From Dactylosporangium sucinum (GTDB taxonomy: Bacteria; Actinomycetota; Actinomycetes; Mycobacteriales; Micromonosporaceae), in the NCBI RefSeq assembly GCF_014647515.1, contig NZ_BMPI01000033.1:26402-90401 (forward strand): DNA of 64,000 nt, read 5' to 3'. The position numbers and the translations under genes are program-made. Under the pieces are notes generated by a model. The model saw nothing but the letters and a program-made list of their open reading frames with translations, did not search any database and was not told where the DNA came from. Shown piece by piece: positions 1 to 8,020 of this stretch (its first letter is position 1; each line of letters opens with the position of its first letter).

Positions 1-2
1 AC

Positions 3-464
3 CTGAGCACCCACTTCGACGCGCTCGACCCAGGCGTCGAGCTGGCCCGCCGGCCGTTCCTGGCCCGGGCCCAGCGAGCCGTCGACCGGCTCGGCTGCGA
101 GGTCGTCCTGCGCGCCTTCGACCCGGTGTCGATGCCGGCGATGTATCTGCAGAACCGCTCGGCCGCCTTCGCCGCCGAGCTACGGGCCACACGGGAGCGG
201 GTGGACGAGGTCTGGGCCGACGTGCTCGACGCGCTCGCGCGCACCGACGAGCAGGATCGTCCCCAGCTCGTCCTCAACTACCGCAACCCCCTCGTGCGGC
301 GGATCACCGAGCTGGCCGACGACGACCTGGTCCGGCTCTCCGTCGAGGGGCTCTACGGGCAGGCGCTGCTGCTCGGGCACCATCCATTGCGGCCGGCCGA
401 TGCCGCGCTGCTCAACAGCTCGTTTTTGGGACTGCTCAACAAGGCGGTGGCGGGTGAAGACTGA
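3..464 (+). CDS. Hsp90-family protein, C-terminal part (5' end outside window)
   Basis: The reading frame is open from the left edge and ends at TGA 462-464, giving about 153 residues. The fragment resembles the C-terminal part of actinobacterial Hsp90-family proteins, for example SMPAMYLQNRSAAF and LLNSSFLGLLNKAV near the end; the ATPase domain would lie upstream of the window. Hsp90 proteins are cytoplasmic ATP-dependent chaperones. The next gene, a large TPR protein, starts inside this one, so the two are almost certainly co-transcribed and translationally coupled. A TPR partner beside an Hsp90 suggests they work together, but that is inference. The family call rests on recalled similarity, without a search. 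Confidence 0.6.
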   Translation: MSTHFDALDPGVELARRPFLARAQRAVDRLGCEVVLRAFDPVSMPAMYLQNRSAAFAAELRATRERVDEVWADVLDALARTDEQDRPQLVLNYRNPLVRRITELADDDLVRLSVEGLYGQALLLGHHPLRPADAALLNSSFLGLLNKAVAGED

Positions 465-3261
465 GGAAGAGCTCTGGGGTCTGCTGCGGGAGGCCTATCA
501 CATGCCCTACGGCAGCGGGCAGATCGCGCTCACCGAGCAGATCATGCAGCACGCCGACGCGGGTGGGTTCGACGAGCTGCGGCTGGCCGCGCGGCTGCAC
601 GCGACCACGGCCTACGTGCACGGCGGGGAGACGGCGAAGGCGTTCGTCACCTTCTCGTGGTGCCGCGCGGAGTATGACGCTCATCCCGAGCGCTTCGACA
701 GCAGCGACGAGCACCTGCTGCTGTGGCAGTTCAAATACATGGTGTCCGGGCTGATGAAGTTCCCGACCGTGCCGCTGGCCCGCACCTTCGACGTGCTCGA
801 CGACATGGAGCGACGGTTCCGGCTCGGCGGCTACAGCCTCCACACCGTCTACTCCTACCGGCACAGCGTCGCCGAGCACCTGGGTGACCCGGCCGCCGAC
901 GAGTGGTTCGACCGGTGGAACGCCGCGCCCCGCGACCAGAACAGCGACTGCGTCGGCTGCGACCCGACGTCGAAGGTCTACCACCTGCTCAGCCGCGGCC
1001 GCGACGAGGAGGCGATCGAGCTCGCCCAGCCGGTGCTCGCCGGCCACCTCACCTGCGCCGAGCAGCCGCAGGGAATCCTCACCGGTCTCCTGCTGCCCTA
1101 CCTGCGCACCGGCCGGCTGGAGGAGGCCGCCGACGCGCACCGCCGGGCCTACCGGGCCCACCGCGCCAACCTGGCCGACCTCCAGGACATCGCCGAGCAC
1201 GTGGTGTTCTGCGCGCGCACCGGCAACGAGGTCCGCGGCCTGGAGATCGTCCAGCGCCACCTGCCGTGGCTGGAGAAGGTGCCGCACCCGCAGGCGGAGA
1301 TGTGGTTCGCCGCCTCCGCGGCGCTGCTGCTGAGCCGGCTCGACGCGGGGGTCGCCGTCGGCGGCACCACCGCCGGGGCGCTGGCCGACCGGCTCGCCGC
1401 CCGGGCCCGGGAGCTGGCCGGCCGGTTCGACGAGCGCAACGGCACGCCGGCCGTCGGCCGCCGCATCGAGGCGGTGCTGACCGCCGAGCCGCTGGTGGAG
1501 CACCTGCCGCTGAGCGCGGTCGCCCGGCGCCAGGCCGACGCGACCACCCCCGGCGTGGCGGCGCCGCACCGCCGGGCGGCCGAGCCGCTGCCCGCCGACC
1601 CGGACGAGCTGCTCGACCGGGCGGTGGCCCTCTTCGAGGAGCACCGGATCTCGGAGGCGCGGGCCGCCTGGGAGCGGTTCGACGAGCTGCACCCGGAGCC
1701 GGCACCCGAGCTGGCGGCCCGCCGCCTCGACGGTGCCGGCCGGCTGGCCAACGCCGAGGACCGCGACGAGGAGGCCGCCCGGCTGTTCCGGGAGGCCGCC
1801 GTCGCCCACCGGGCACTGGGCCGCGAGCTCGACGCGCTGGTGGCCGAGGCCCGGGCCGCCGTGGCCGAGGGCCGGCTGGACGAGGTGGACGCCGTCACCG
1901 AGCGGATTCTCGCCGTCGGCGACGCCGACGCGCGGGCCGAGGCCCACGTCCGCCGGGAGTATCTGCTGCTCAACGCCGAGCGGCCCGACGAGGCACTGGC
2001 TGCCCTCGACGCGGCGCTCGCCGAGGAGCCGATCCGCCCGGCGCTGCGGGCCGACCTCACCGGCCGGCGGGCCCGCACGCTGCTGATGCTGGAGCGCCAC
2101 GACGAGGCGGTCGCGGCGGCGGCCGACGCTCGCGAGCAGTTCGCGGCGCTCGGCGACCCGCCGCCGGTCGCGCTCGCCGCGCTGATCCACGGCCACGCCC
2201 TGGCCAACCTGGAGCGGTTCGACGAGGCCGCGGCCGCCTTCGACGCGGCCCTGGCGACCGCCGTCGAGCGCGAGCCGCGGCTGTCCGCCCTGGTCGGGCG
2301 GGGCCGGGCCCGGCTCGCCGACGGCCGGTTCGACGCGGCCGCCGACGACCTGGTCGAGGCGATCGCCGACCACGTCTCCCACGGTGAGGACCCGCCGGCC
2401 GCGGTCCTGCGCTTCAACCTCGCCCAGGCCTACCACGAGGCCGGTCAGCCGCTGGACGCCGCCGAGGCCGCGGAGAGCGCCCTCGAGGTGCTCGACCGGA
2501 TCGAGGCGCAGGACCTGGCCGACAACGTGCGCTACCTGCTCTCGCGGATCTATCGTGAGCTGGGCCAGCCCGACCAGGCGCTGGCGCTGCTGGAGACGCT
2601 CGCCGACAACCTCGACGGCTTCGACAACCTGCCGTCGCGCGGGCGGATGCTGCAGGAGGCGGCGCAGCTGCTCTACGGCGTCGACCGCGATGCCCAGGCC
2701 GCCGAGCGGTTCGCGGCGGCGGCCGAGGCGTTCCGCGCGGCCGGCATCGTGACCGCCGAGCTGTTCAACCGGCGGCTGCGGGCGCTGGCCCTGCGCTGGG
2801 CGGGCGACGTGCCCGGCTCGCTGGCGGCGCTGGCCGAGGTCGACGCGCTGCTGGCCAAGGCGTCGGCCGATGCCGACGCCGAGGAGCCGTGGCTGGTCTG
2901 GGAGCGAGCGATGATCGACGCCGACGCCGCCCGCGTCCACATCGGCGCCGGGCAGGTCGACGAGGCCCTCGGCCGGGTGCGGGGCTCGGGCGACGCGTTC
3001 CGGAGCATCGGCGCGCTCGGGGAGGCGCTCGACGCCGACTTCCTGCACGCCGAGGTGCTCATGCGGGCCGGCGAGCCGGGCGCGGCCGAGCCGCTGCTGC
3101 GCTCGGTGCTCGGGGCGGCGCCGAAGGGTTCGCAGGTCGGGCAGAACTCCGCCTGGATGCTCGCCGAGTCGCTGGAGATGCAGGGCCGGTCGGAGGAGGC
3201 GGCGCGGGTCCGCGAGGAGCACCTCGACGAGCAGCCGGGTGGACATTCCGGCGGCGAGTGA
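454..3261 (+). CDS. large tetratricopeptide-repeat protein
   Basis: About 935 residues from GTG 454, chosen because AAGGCGG lies just upstream and the start overlaps the preceding stop by 11 bases; the frame opens further upstream, but that stretch encodes Hsp90 in another frame. Residues from about 380 onward are a run of helical repeats rich in Ala, Leu, Arg and Glu with TPR-like spacing (for example FDEAAAAFDAAL, HEAGQPLDAAEAAESAL). The N-terminal third is also helical and contains a Cys pair (CVGC). There is no signal peptide or membrane segment, so it should be cytoplasmic. TPR proteins act as scaffolds; coupling to the Hsp90 gene suggests a co-chaperone or client-recognition role (inference). 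Confidence 0.75.
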   Translation: MKTEEELWGLLREAYHMPYGSGQIALTEQIMQHADAGGFDELRLAARLHATTAYVHGGETAKAFVTFSWCRAEYDAHPERFDSSDEHLLLWQFKYMVSGLMKFPTVPLARTFDVLDDMERRFRLGGYSLHTVYSYRHSVAEHLGDPAADEWFDRWNAAPRDQNSDCVGCDPTSKVYHLLSRGRDEEAIELAQPVLAGHLTCAEQPQGILTGLLLPYLRTGRLEEAADAHRRAYRAHRANLADLQDIAEHVVFCARTGNEVRGLEIVQRHLPWLEKVPHPQAEMWFAASAALLLSRLDAGVAVGGTTAGALADRLAARARELAGRFDERNGTPAVGRRIEAVLTAEPLVEHLPLSAVARRQADATTPGVAAPHRRAAEPLPADPDELLDRAVALFEEHRISEARAAWERFDELHPEPAPELAARRLDGAGRLANAEDRDEEAARLFREAAVAHRALGRELDALVAEARAAVAEGRLDEVDAVTERILAVGDADARAEAHVRREYLLLNAERPDEALAALDAALAEEPIRPALRADLTGRRARTLLMLERHDEAVAAAADAREQFAALGDPPPVALAALIHGHALANLERFDEAAAAFDAALATAVEREPRLSALVGRGRARLADGRFDAAADDLVEAIADHVSHGEDPPAAVLRFNLAQAYHEAGQPLDAAEAAESALEVLDRIEAQDLADNVRYLLSRIYRELGQPDQALALLETLADNLDGFDNLPSRGRMLQEAAQLLYGVDRDAQAAERFAAAAEAFRAAGIVTAELFNRRLRALALRWAGDVPGSLAALAEVDALLAKASADADAEEPWLVWERAMIDADAARVHIGAGQVDEALGRVRGSGDAFRSIGALGEALDADFLHAEVLMRAGEPGAAEPLLRSVLGAAPKGSQVGQNSAWMLAESLEMQGRSEEAARVREEHLDEQPGGHSGGE

Positions 3262-3271
3262 CAACATCCAC

Positions 3272-3286
3272 TTAACGAGCGTTCAG
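3272..3286. promoter_or_regulatory. possible TetR operator upstream of its own gene
   Basis: TTAACGAGCGTTCAG resembles, with a few mismatches, the two palindromes at 9677-9708 upstream of the carboxyltransferase gene (core AACGATCGTT). It sits about 33 bases upstream of the TetR start, where an autoregulatory site would be expected. A TTGACA lies just downstream at 3295-3300. Weak evidence on its own; the link to 9677-9708 makes it worth recording. Confidence 0.4.
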
Positions 3287-3318
3287 CATCTCCCTTGACA
3301 CGAGGTTAGGCTCTTTTC

Positions 3319-3951
3319 ATGACGCTGGAACAGCAAGCCGTTCGCCCCCCGGCGCAGTCCCGTGGGGCCGGACCGGCTGGTCAGCAGCCCCGACGGCGGT
3401 CCCGGCGCGAGGAGATCCTGGAGATCGCGGTCGGCCTGTTCGCCACCCGCGGATACCACGGGGTTTCGATGGACGACATCGGCGCGGCGGCCGGCGTGAC
3501 CGGCCCCGCCCTTTATCACCATTTCGCGGGCAAGGAGGCGATGCTCGCCGCCGCCCTCATCCCGGTGAGTGAGCAGCTGCTCGCCGGCGGCAAGGAGCGC
3601 ATCGCCGAGGCCTCCGACGACCCGGCCGCGGCCCTCGCCGCGCTCGTCGACTTCCACGTCGACTTCGCGCTGGCCAACCCGGCCGTCATCGCCCTGCACC
3701 TGCACGAGCTCGACCGGCTGCCCGACGACCCGCGCCGGCAGATCCGCCGGCTGCAGCGGCTCTACGTCGAGGAGTGGGTCGCCACGCTCACCGCGCTGCG
3801 GGCCGGCGAGCTGACCGACGGCGAGGCGCGGGTGCTGGCGCACGCGGCGTTCGGTCTCATGAACTCGACGCCGTTCCTCGGCGGCGAGGTCGACCGGACG
3901 CGCCGGGCCGAATTGCTGCGGGCAGCGACACTCTCCGCACTCCAGGGGTAA
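3319..3951 (+). CDS. TetR-family transcriptional regulator
   Basis: 210 residues from ATG 3319. Residues about 30-75 are a clear TetR helix-turn-helix: ILEIAVGLFATRGYHGVSMDDI, then AAAGVTGPALYHHFAGKEAM. The first 28 residues are a basic, proline-rich extension. The C-terminal ligand-binding domain is variable and does not reveal the ligand. It is followed by acyl-CoA carboxylase, HMG-CoA lyase and acyl-CoA dehydrogenase genes in the same direction, and similar operator-like sequences occur before this gene and before the carboxyltransferase gene at 9733. I infer a repressor of the acyl-CoA/branched-chain catabolic cluster, released by an acyl-CoA or related metabolite. Confidence 0.88.
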   Translation: MTLEQQAVRPPAQSRGAGPAGQQPRRRSRREEILEIAVGLFATRGYHGVSMDDIGAAAGVTGPALYHHFAGKEAMLAAALIPVSEQLLAGGKERIAEASDDPAAALAALVDFHVDFALANPAVIALHLHELDRLPDDPRRQIRRLQRLYVEEWVATLTALRAGELTDGEARVLAHAAFGLMNSTPFLGGEVDRTRRAELLRAATLSALQG

Positions 3952-3973
3952 CCCTTCGGGTGACTCCACAGCG

Positions 3974-4017
3974 TTATCCACAGCCTGGTCGCGTTCCCGC
4001 CCACAGAGTTATCCACA
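3974..4017. promoter_or_regulatory. two consensus DnaA boxes
   Basis: TTATCCACA occurs at 3974-3982 and 4009-4017 in the same orientation, 35 bases apart, between the TetR and biotin carboxylase genes. This is the strong DnaA box sequence. A second cluster is at 38703-38742. Function here is unknown: DnaA titration or DnaA-linked transcription control are possible. Confidence 0.55.
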
Positions 4018-4030
4018 GGGGTCCCGCCGA

Positions 4031-5368
4031 ATGCTGAGTTCGCTGCTCGTCGCCAACCGCGGAGAGATCGCTCGCCGGATCGTCCGCACCGCGCGCCGCC
4101 TGCAGATTCACACGGTGGCGGTGCACTCCGAGGCCGACGCCGGGCTGCCGTTCGTGACCGAGGCCGACGAGGCGGTGCTGATCGGCCCGGCCAACCCGGC
4201 GCAGTCGTATCGCAACGCCGAGGCGATCCTGGCCGCGGCCAAGGCGACCGGCGCCGAGGCGATCCACCCCGGCTACGGGTTCCTGTCGGAGAACGCGGCG
4301 TTCGCGGCGACGGTGCAGGACAACGGCCTGATCTGGGTCGGGCCGGGCGCCGAGGCGATCGCGGCCATGGGCGACAAGATCAACGCGCGCAACCTGATGG
4401 CGGCGGCCGGCATTCCGGTGGCGCCCGGCACGACCGACCCGGCCACGACCGTCGAGGCGGCCCTCGATGCGGCGACCGCGATCGGCTTCCCGGTCATGGT
4501 CAAGGCCGCGGCTGGCGGCGGTGGCATGGGCATGGCCGTGGCGAGCGACGATGCCGGGCTGCGCGTGGAGTATGACAAGGTGCGCGGGTTCGCCGAGCGG
4601 ATGTTCGGCGACGGGTCGGTGCTCATCGAGCGGTATTTTCCCCGGGTCCGCCACATCGAGGTGCAGATCCTCGGCCTGGCCGACGGCCGGGTGGTGGCGC
4701 TGGGCGAGCGCGAGTGCTCGGTGCAGCGGCGCAACCAGAAGCTCGTGGAGGAGACCCCGTCGCCCGCGCTGACCCCGGAGCAGCGGGCCGGCCTGCTGGC
4801 CGCCGCGGTCCGGGCCGGCGAGGCGGTCGGGTATCGCAACGCAGGCACGGTCGAGTGCCTGTTCGACCCGACCACCGGGCAGTTCTACTTCCTGGAGATG
4901 AACACCCGCCTGCAGGTCGAGCACCCGGTCACCGAGGCCGTGTTCGGCGTCGACCTGGTGGAGGAGCAGCTGCGGGTGGCCTCCGGGCTGGCGCCGACGT
5001 TCGACCCCGCCGCGCTGGCCGTCACCGGCCACGCGATCGAGGTGCGGGTCAACGCCGAGGACCCGAAGCGCTTCCTGCCCGGTCCGGGCGCGATCACGAC
5101 CTGGGTCGAGCCGGCCGGCGAGGGCGTGCGGGTCGACGCGGGCTACGTGGCGGGCAACACCGTCACCCCCAGCTACGACTCGCTGATGGCCAAGCTGATC
5201 GTCCACGGCGCCGACCGCGCCGAGGCGCTCGCCCGGCTGCGCGCCGCGGTCGCCGGCTTCGAGGTGGTCGGCCCCAAGGTCAACCTTCCGTTCTTCATGG
5301 AGCTGCTGGACAACGCCGAGTTCGTCGCGGGCGACTACGACACGGGCATCGTGGGCAGGGTGCGATGA
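4031..5368 (+). CDS. acyl-CoA carboxylase, biotin carboxylase subunit (no biotin-carrier domain)
   Basis: 445 residues from ATG 4031 (LSSLLVANRGEIARRIVRT, the usual biotin carboxylase N-terminus). The ATP-grasp glycine-rich loop AAAGGGGMGMA is near residue 160, and EMNTRLQVEHPVTE near residue 288 carries the catalytic Glu, Arg and Glu-His region. It carboxylates biotin using ATP and bicarbonate. Acyl-CoA carboxylase alpha subunits of catabolic clusters normally run to about 650 residues with a C-terminal biotinyl domain (AMKM motif); this protein stops after the biotin carboxylase domain and no biotinyl domain is encoded in the window. The matching carboxyltransferase is 4 kb downstream. Its stop overlaps a possible ATG of the next gene. 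Confidence 0.88.
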   Translation: MLSSLLVANRGEIARRIVRTARRLQIHTVAVHSEADAGLPFVTEADEAVLIGPANPAQSYRNAEAILAAAKATGAEAIHPGYGFLSENAAFAATVQDNGLIWVGPGAEAIAAMGDKINARNLMAAAGIPVAPGTTDPATTVEAALDAATAIGFPVMVKAAAGGGGMGMAVASDDAGLRVEYDKVRGFAERMFGDGSVLIERYFPRVRHIEVQILGLADGRVVALGERECSVQRRNQKLVEETPSPALTPEQRAGLLAAAVRAGEAVGYRNAGTVECLFDPTTGQFYFLEMNTRLQVEHPVTEAVFGVDLVEEQLRVASGLAPTFDPAALAVTGHAIEVRVNAEDPKRFLPGPGAITTWVEPAGEGVRVDAGYVAGNTVTPSYDSLMAKLIVHGADRAEALARLRAAVAGFEVVGPKVNLPFFMELLDNAEFVAGDYDTGIVGRVR

Positions 5369-5415
5369 GCGTCGTCTCGGGGGACTTCGCTTCGGAAATC
5401 GCGGGCAGGGGTGCG

Positions 5416-6309
5416 ATGAGCTTCATCTCGATCCGCGAGGTCGGTCCTCGCGACGGTCTGCAGAACGAGGATTCGGTGCCGGCCGACGCCAAGGTGCGCC
5501 TGCTCGACGCCCTGTCGGCGACCGGGGTCCAGCGCATCGAGGCGGTCTCGTTCGTCCACCCGAAGGCGATCCCGCAGATGGCCGACGCCGACGAGGTCTG
5601 GTCCCGCGCGACCAAGCGGCCGGGCGTGCGCTACTCGGCGCTGGTGCCCAACTCGCGGGGCGCCGAGCGGGCGCTCGCCGCCGGGTTCACCGAGATCGAG
5701 GTGGTGGTGTCCGCCTCCGACACGCATAACCGGCGCAACGTCAACCGCTCCACCGACGAGTCCCTCGACGACATCGCGGCCCTGATCGACCTGCTGCACC
5801 GCTCCGGCGCCACCGCCGAGGTCATCATCTCGACGAGCTTCGGCTGCCCCTTCGAGGGTGACGTCGACCCGGCCCGCGTCGCCGCGATCGTCGACCGGGT
5901 GGTGGCCGACGGCGCCGACCGGGTCGCGTTCGGCGACACGACCGGCATGGGCACCCCACGCCGGGTCGAGGACGTGGTCGGCCGGGTCCGCGACCGCCAC
6001 CCCGACCTGCCCCTGCTCCTGCACTTCCACAACACCCGCGGCACGGCCCTGGCCAACATCCTGTCGGCCCTGCGGATGGGCATCACCGAGTACGACGCGA
6101 GCGTCGGCGGCCTCGGCGGCTGCCCGTATGCCCCCGGCGCCACCGGCAACGTCGCCACCGAGGAGGTCGTGCACATGCTGCACGACATGGGCTACGAGAC
6201 GGGCATCGACCTGAAGGCCCTGCTGGACGCGGCCCGCCTGGCCCAGGAGATCGCCGGCCGCGAGCTCCCGTCGGGCGTCCTCCGCGCCGGGCCCCGCCGG
6301 CCGCTCTAG
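5416..6309 (+). CDS. mvaB: hydroxymethylglutaryl-CoA lyase
   Basis: 297 residues from ATG 5416. It cleaves HMG-CoA to acetyl-CoA and acetoacetate, the last step of leucine catabolism. Visible are IREVGPRDGLQNE at the N-terminus (catalytic Arg, metal-binding Asp), LLLHFHNTRGTALAN (metal-binding His pair) and SVGGLGGCPYAPGATGN with the signature catalytic Cys. ATG 5365, overlapping the previous stop as ATGA, is an alternative start that would add 17 residues unlike the family; the region around both ATGs is a local duplication. With biotin carboxylase, carboxyltransferase and acyl-CoA dehydrogenase nearby, leucine or branched-chain acid degradation is the natural reading. Confidence 0.9.
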   Translation: MSFISIREVGPRDGLQNEDSVPADAKVRLLDALSATGVQRIEAVSFVHPKAIPQMADADEVWSRATKRPGVRYSALVPNSRGAERALAAGFTEIEVVVSASDTHNRRNVNRSTDESLDDIAALIDLLHRSGATAEVIISTSFGCPFEGDVDPARVAAIVDRVVADGADRVAFGDTTGMGTPRRVEDVVGRVRDRHPDLPLLLHFHNTRGTALANILSALRMGITEYDASVGGLGGCPYAPGATGNVATEEVVHMLHDMGYETGIDLKALLDAARLAQEIAGRELPSGVLRAGPRRPL

Positions 6310-6323
6310 CTCGCGCCGCGCCG

Positions 6324-6375
6324 CCTCTGCCCGCGCCCGGTCCCTCTGCCCGCGCCCGGTCCCTCTGCCCGCGCC
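6324..6375. repeat. 19-base direct tandem repeat, about 2.7 copies
   Basis: The unit CCTCTGCCCGCGCCCGGTC is repeated head to tail without mismatch directly after the HMG-CoA lyase stop. Likely slipped-strand expansion; no function seen. Confidence 0.8.
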
Positions 6376-6520
6376 GCGGGTGCGTCCCGGTTCGGCGGCG
6401 CGGGGTGAGGGTAGATCGGCCGACGTCGGTCTTGTCCAGCCGCGGCGATCTTCACCCCCGGTCTGCCTCGGCCGCCGAGGCGCGTCCGCGCCTCCGCGCC
6501 AGGTCGGCGCCGGAGTCGAG

Positions 6521-6573
6521 CATGATCACGGAAGTTTTCGTTCCAATACGACACAGAAACCTCCGTGATCATG
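6521..6573. repeat. extragenic inverted repeat, CATGATCACGGA arms
   Basis: CATGATCACGGA (6521-6532) and TCCGTGATCATG (6562-6573) are perfect 12-base arms, extending with mismatches toward a 29-base centre. It resembles in plan the two other interrupted palindrome families in this window but not in sequence. Confidence 0.7.
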
Positions 6574-6797
6574 GACGGGAGCCCAGGGGCCGGCCGGTGG
6601 GCAGGAAGCTGTGGCCAGACGTGGACGGCCGTGGCGCTGCCCTCGCAGCAGGGCAGGAGTCGACGCGGGACGGAGCGCTGCGGCCCAGGTTGCCGCGCCG
6701 CCCGGGCGCGGGGGAACTGCGGCGGTAAGCGGCGGCCTGGGCAGTGTGTCCGATTCGCCCGGGGTTGTGGCGTGTCCCGGGAACGTGCGGGTCGTTG

Positions 6798-6832
6798 CTC
6801 AGTACGGAAAGTGTCACGTGTGGCGTACTGAG
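6798..6832. promoter_or_regulatory. inverted repeat immediately upstream of a secreted-protein gene
   Basis: CTCAGTACG (6798-6806) and CGTACTGAG (6824-6832) are perfect 9-base arms around a 17-base centre. The right arm ends 8 bases before ATG 6841 and overlaps the presumed ribosome-binding region (GAGAGG), so this could be an operator or a structure limiting translation. Which is not decidable from sequence. Confidence 0.45.
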
Positions 6833-6840
6833 AGGCAGAC

Positions 6841-7782
6841 ATGGGGCAGACGAGGAGCGACGGGTCGCCACGCGCGGTCTCGCTGCGGCCTGCCTCCAAG
6901 TGTGCGCGGTACGCCGTTCGGGGGCTGGTCGTCGCCGGGTTCGCCGGCGTCGCCTGGCTGCTGTCCGGGTCGGTGGCGCACGCCGCCGGCGCGTCGGACC
7001 ACGGGTTGCTGTCGTCGGTGACCAGCCTGCTCACCGGCGGGGGGCAGTCGACCCGGCAGGACCAGCAGTACCAGCAGTACCAGCAGTACCAGCACCAGCA
7101 GGACGAACGGCACGCCGACCGGCACGGGCGTGGTGACCTCGTCACCGGCACCGTGCTGACCGTGCTGAGCCCGGTGACGCAGGCGCCGGCCCAAGCGGTC
7201 CAGGCCCTGGTCCAGGATCAGGACCAGGGCCTGGACCAGGGGCCGGCCGCGGGCCGCGCGTCCCGCTCGACGACGGCGGACGCCTCGAGCGGCAAGCACG
7301 CCAGCACCACGAGGCCGGCAAAGGCCGGCATCAGGAAGACTCACCCGAAGCGGGCGCAGGAGCCGGTCGTCCAGGCCGTGCCGGTCCGTTCCGGGTCCGG
7401 TGACGTCGTCACCGCCGCGGCGACCGGCGCACTTGTGGCCGGCGTCGACCGGACCGGCGCCGTTGCCGTCAGCCGTGCGGGTGACCGCCTCGACACCGAG
7501 GACGCCTCGCACGAAACGCCGGTCGCAGACCGGACCGAAGCGCAGGGTACGCACCACGTGCCGCTGCTGCCCCGCCCGGCGCCCGTCCCGGCGCCACTGG
7601 CGGCCGGCCTCGCCACGGGTGGCCCGAGCTCCGGCTCGGGACTCAACCACGACGGCGGTGCCGCCGCCATGCTGCCCGCCGCACCGGCCGGCGCGAAGGT
7701 GCTGACCTTCCGGCCGGACGCGGTCGAGGACGTCGAGCTGCGGTTACTAGCAGCCGAGAAACCGACAGTCTCACCCGACTGA
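6841..7782 (+). CDS. secreted or membrane-anchored low-complexity protein of unknown function
   Basis: 313 residues from ATG 6841. A basic N-terminus is followed by a hydrophobic stretch (residues about 27-44, VRGLVVAGFAGVAWLLSG) ending SVAHAAGA, a plausible signal peptide with an AHA cleavage site. The mature part is low-complexity: a Gln/Tyr run (QYQQYQQYQHQQ, residues about 75-86), an Asp/Gln-rich stretch, then Ala/Pro/Thr-rich sequence. No enzymatic motif is visible. It immediately precedes the chaplin-like gene in the same direction with a similar signal peptide end, suggesting a surface or envelope role alongside it (inference). I do not recognise the family. Confidence 0.65.
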   Translation: MGQTRSDGSPRAVSLRPASKCARYAVRGLVVAGFAGVAWLLSGSVAHAAGASDHGLLSSVTSLLTGGGQSTRQDQQYQQYQQYQHQQDERHADRHGRGDLVTGTVLTVLSPVTQAPAQAVQALVQDQDQGLDQGPAAGRASRSTTADASSGKHASTTRPAKAGIRKTHPKRAQEPVVQAVPVRSGSGDVVTAAATGALVAGVDRTGAVAVSRAGDRLDTEDASHETPVADRTEAQGTHHVPLLPRPAPVPAPLAAGLATGGPSSGSGLNHDGGAAAMLPAAPAGAKVLTFRPDAVEDVELRLLAAEKPTVSPD

Positions 7783-8020
7783 GGCCGGTCCGGCCAGCCG
7801 ACGCGACGCCATGCGGGCAGCCGGAACCCAAGGCCTTGGTCCCAGCGGACCCGCATCGACCACATCGCGGCATCTCGCAACACGAACACCGCACCAACCG
7901 GGCGCACGTCGACAGGACGGAGCCGGGGCCGAGCCTGCCCGCACGCGGGCTCATCGCTCCGTTCCGCGCCCACCTGCAGTACCGAAAAACGAAAAACCTA
8001 CCGAAAGGTCTCATTTCCAC

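Larger units (their letters stand above)
6310..6840. other. 531-base gap without a convincing gene
   Basis: Holds a 19-base tandem repeat (6324-6375), a long-loop inverted repeat (6521-6573) and a hairpin just before the next gene (6798-6832). Open frames here are short, mutually overlapping and lack recognisable protein features. Confidence 0.6.

Noticed and set aside
436..3267. 943-residue open frame on the minus strand opposite the TPR gene
   Set aside because: Antisense shadow of a high-GC gene; composition is Arg/Gly/His/Leu repeats with no domain, while the plus frame has clear TPR periodicity.
6324..6375. CRISPR-like array
   Set aside because: The 19-base units are contiguous without spacers, so this is a simple tandem repeat. 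No CRISPR array is seen anywhere in the window.
5369..6840. A hidden biotinyl-carrier domain after the biotin carboxylase in another frame
   Set aside because: Frames were scanned by eye for an AMKM-type motif; the region encodes HMG-CoA lyase and then non-coding sequence.
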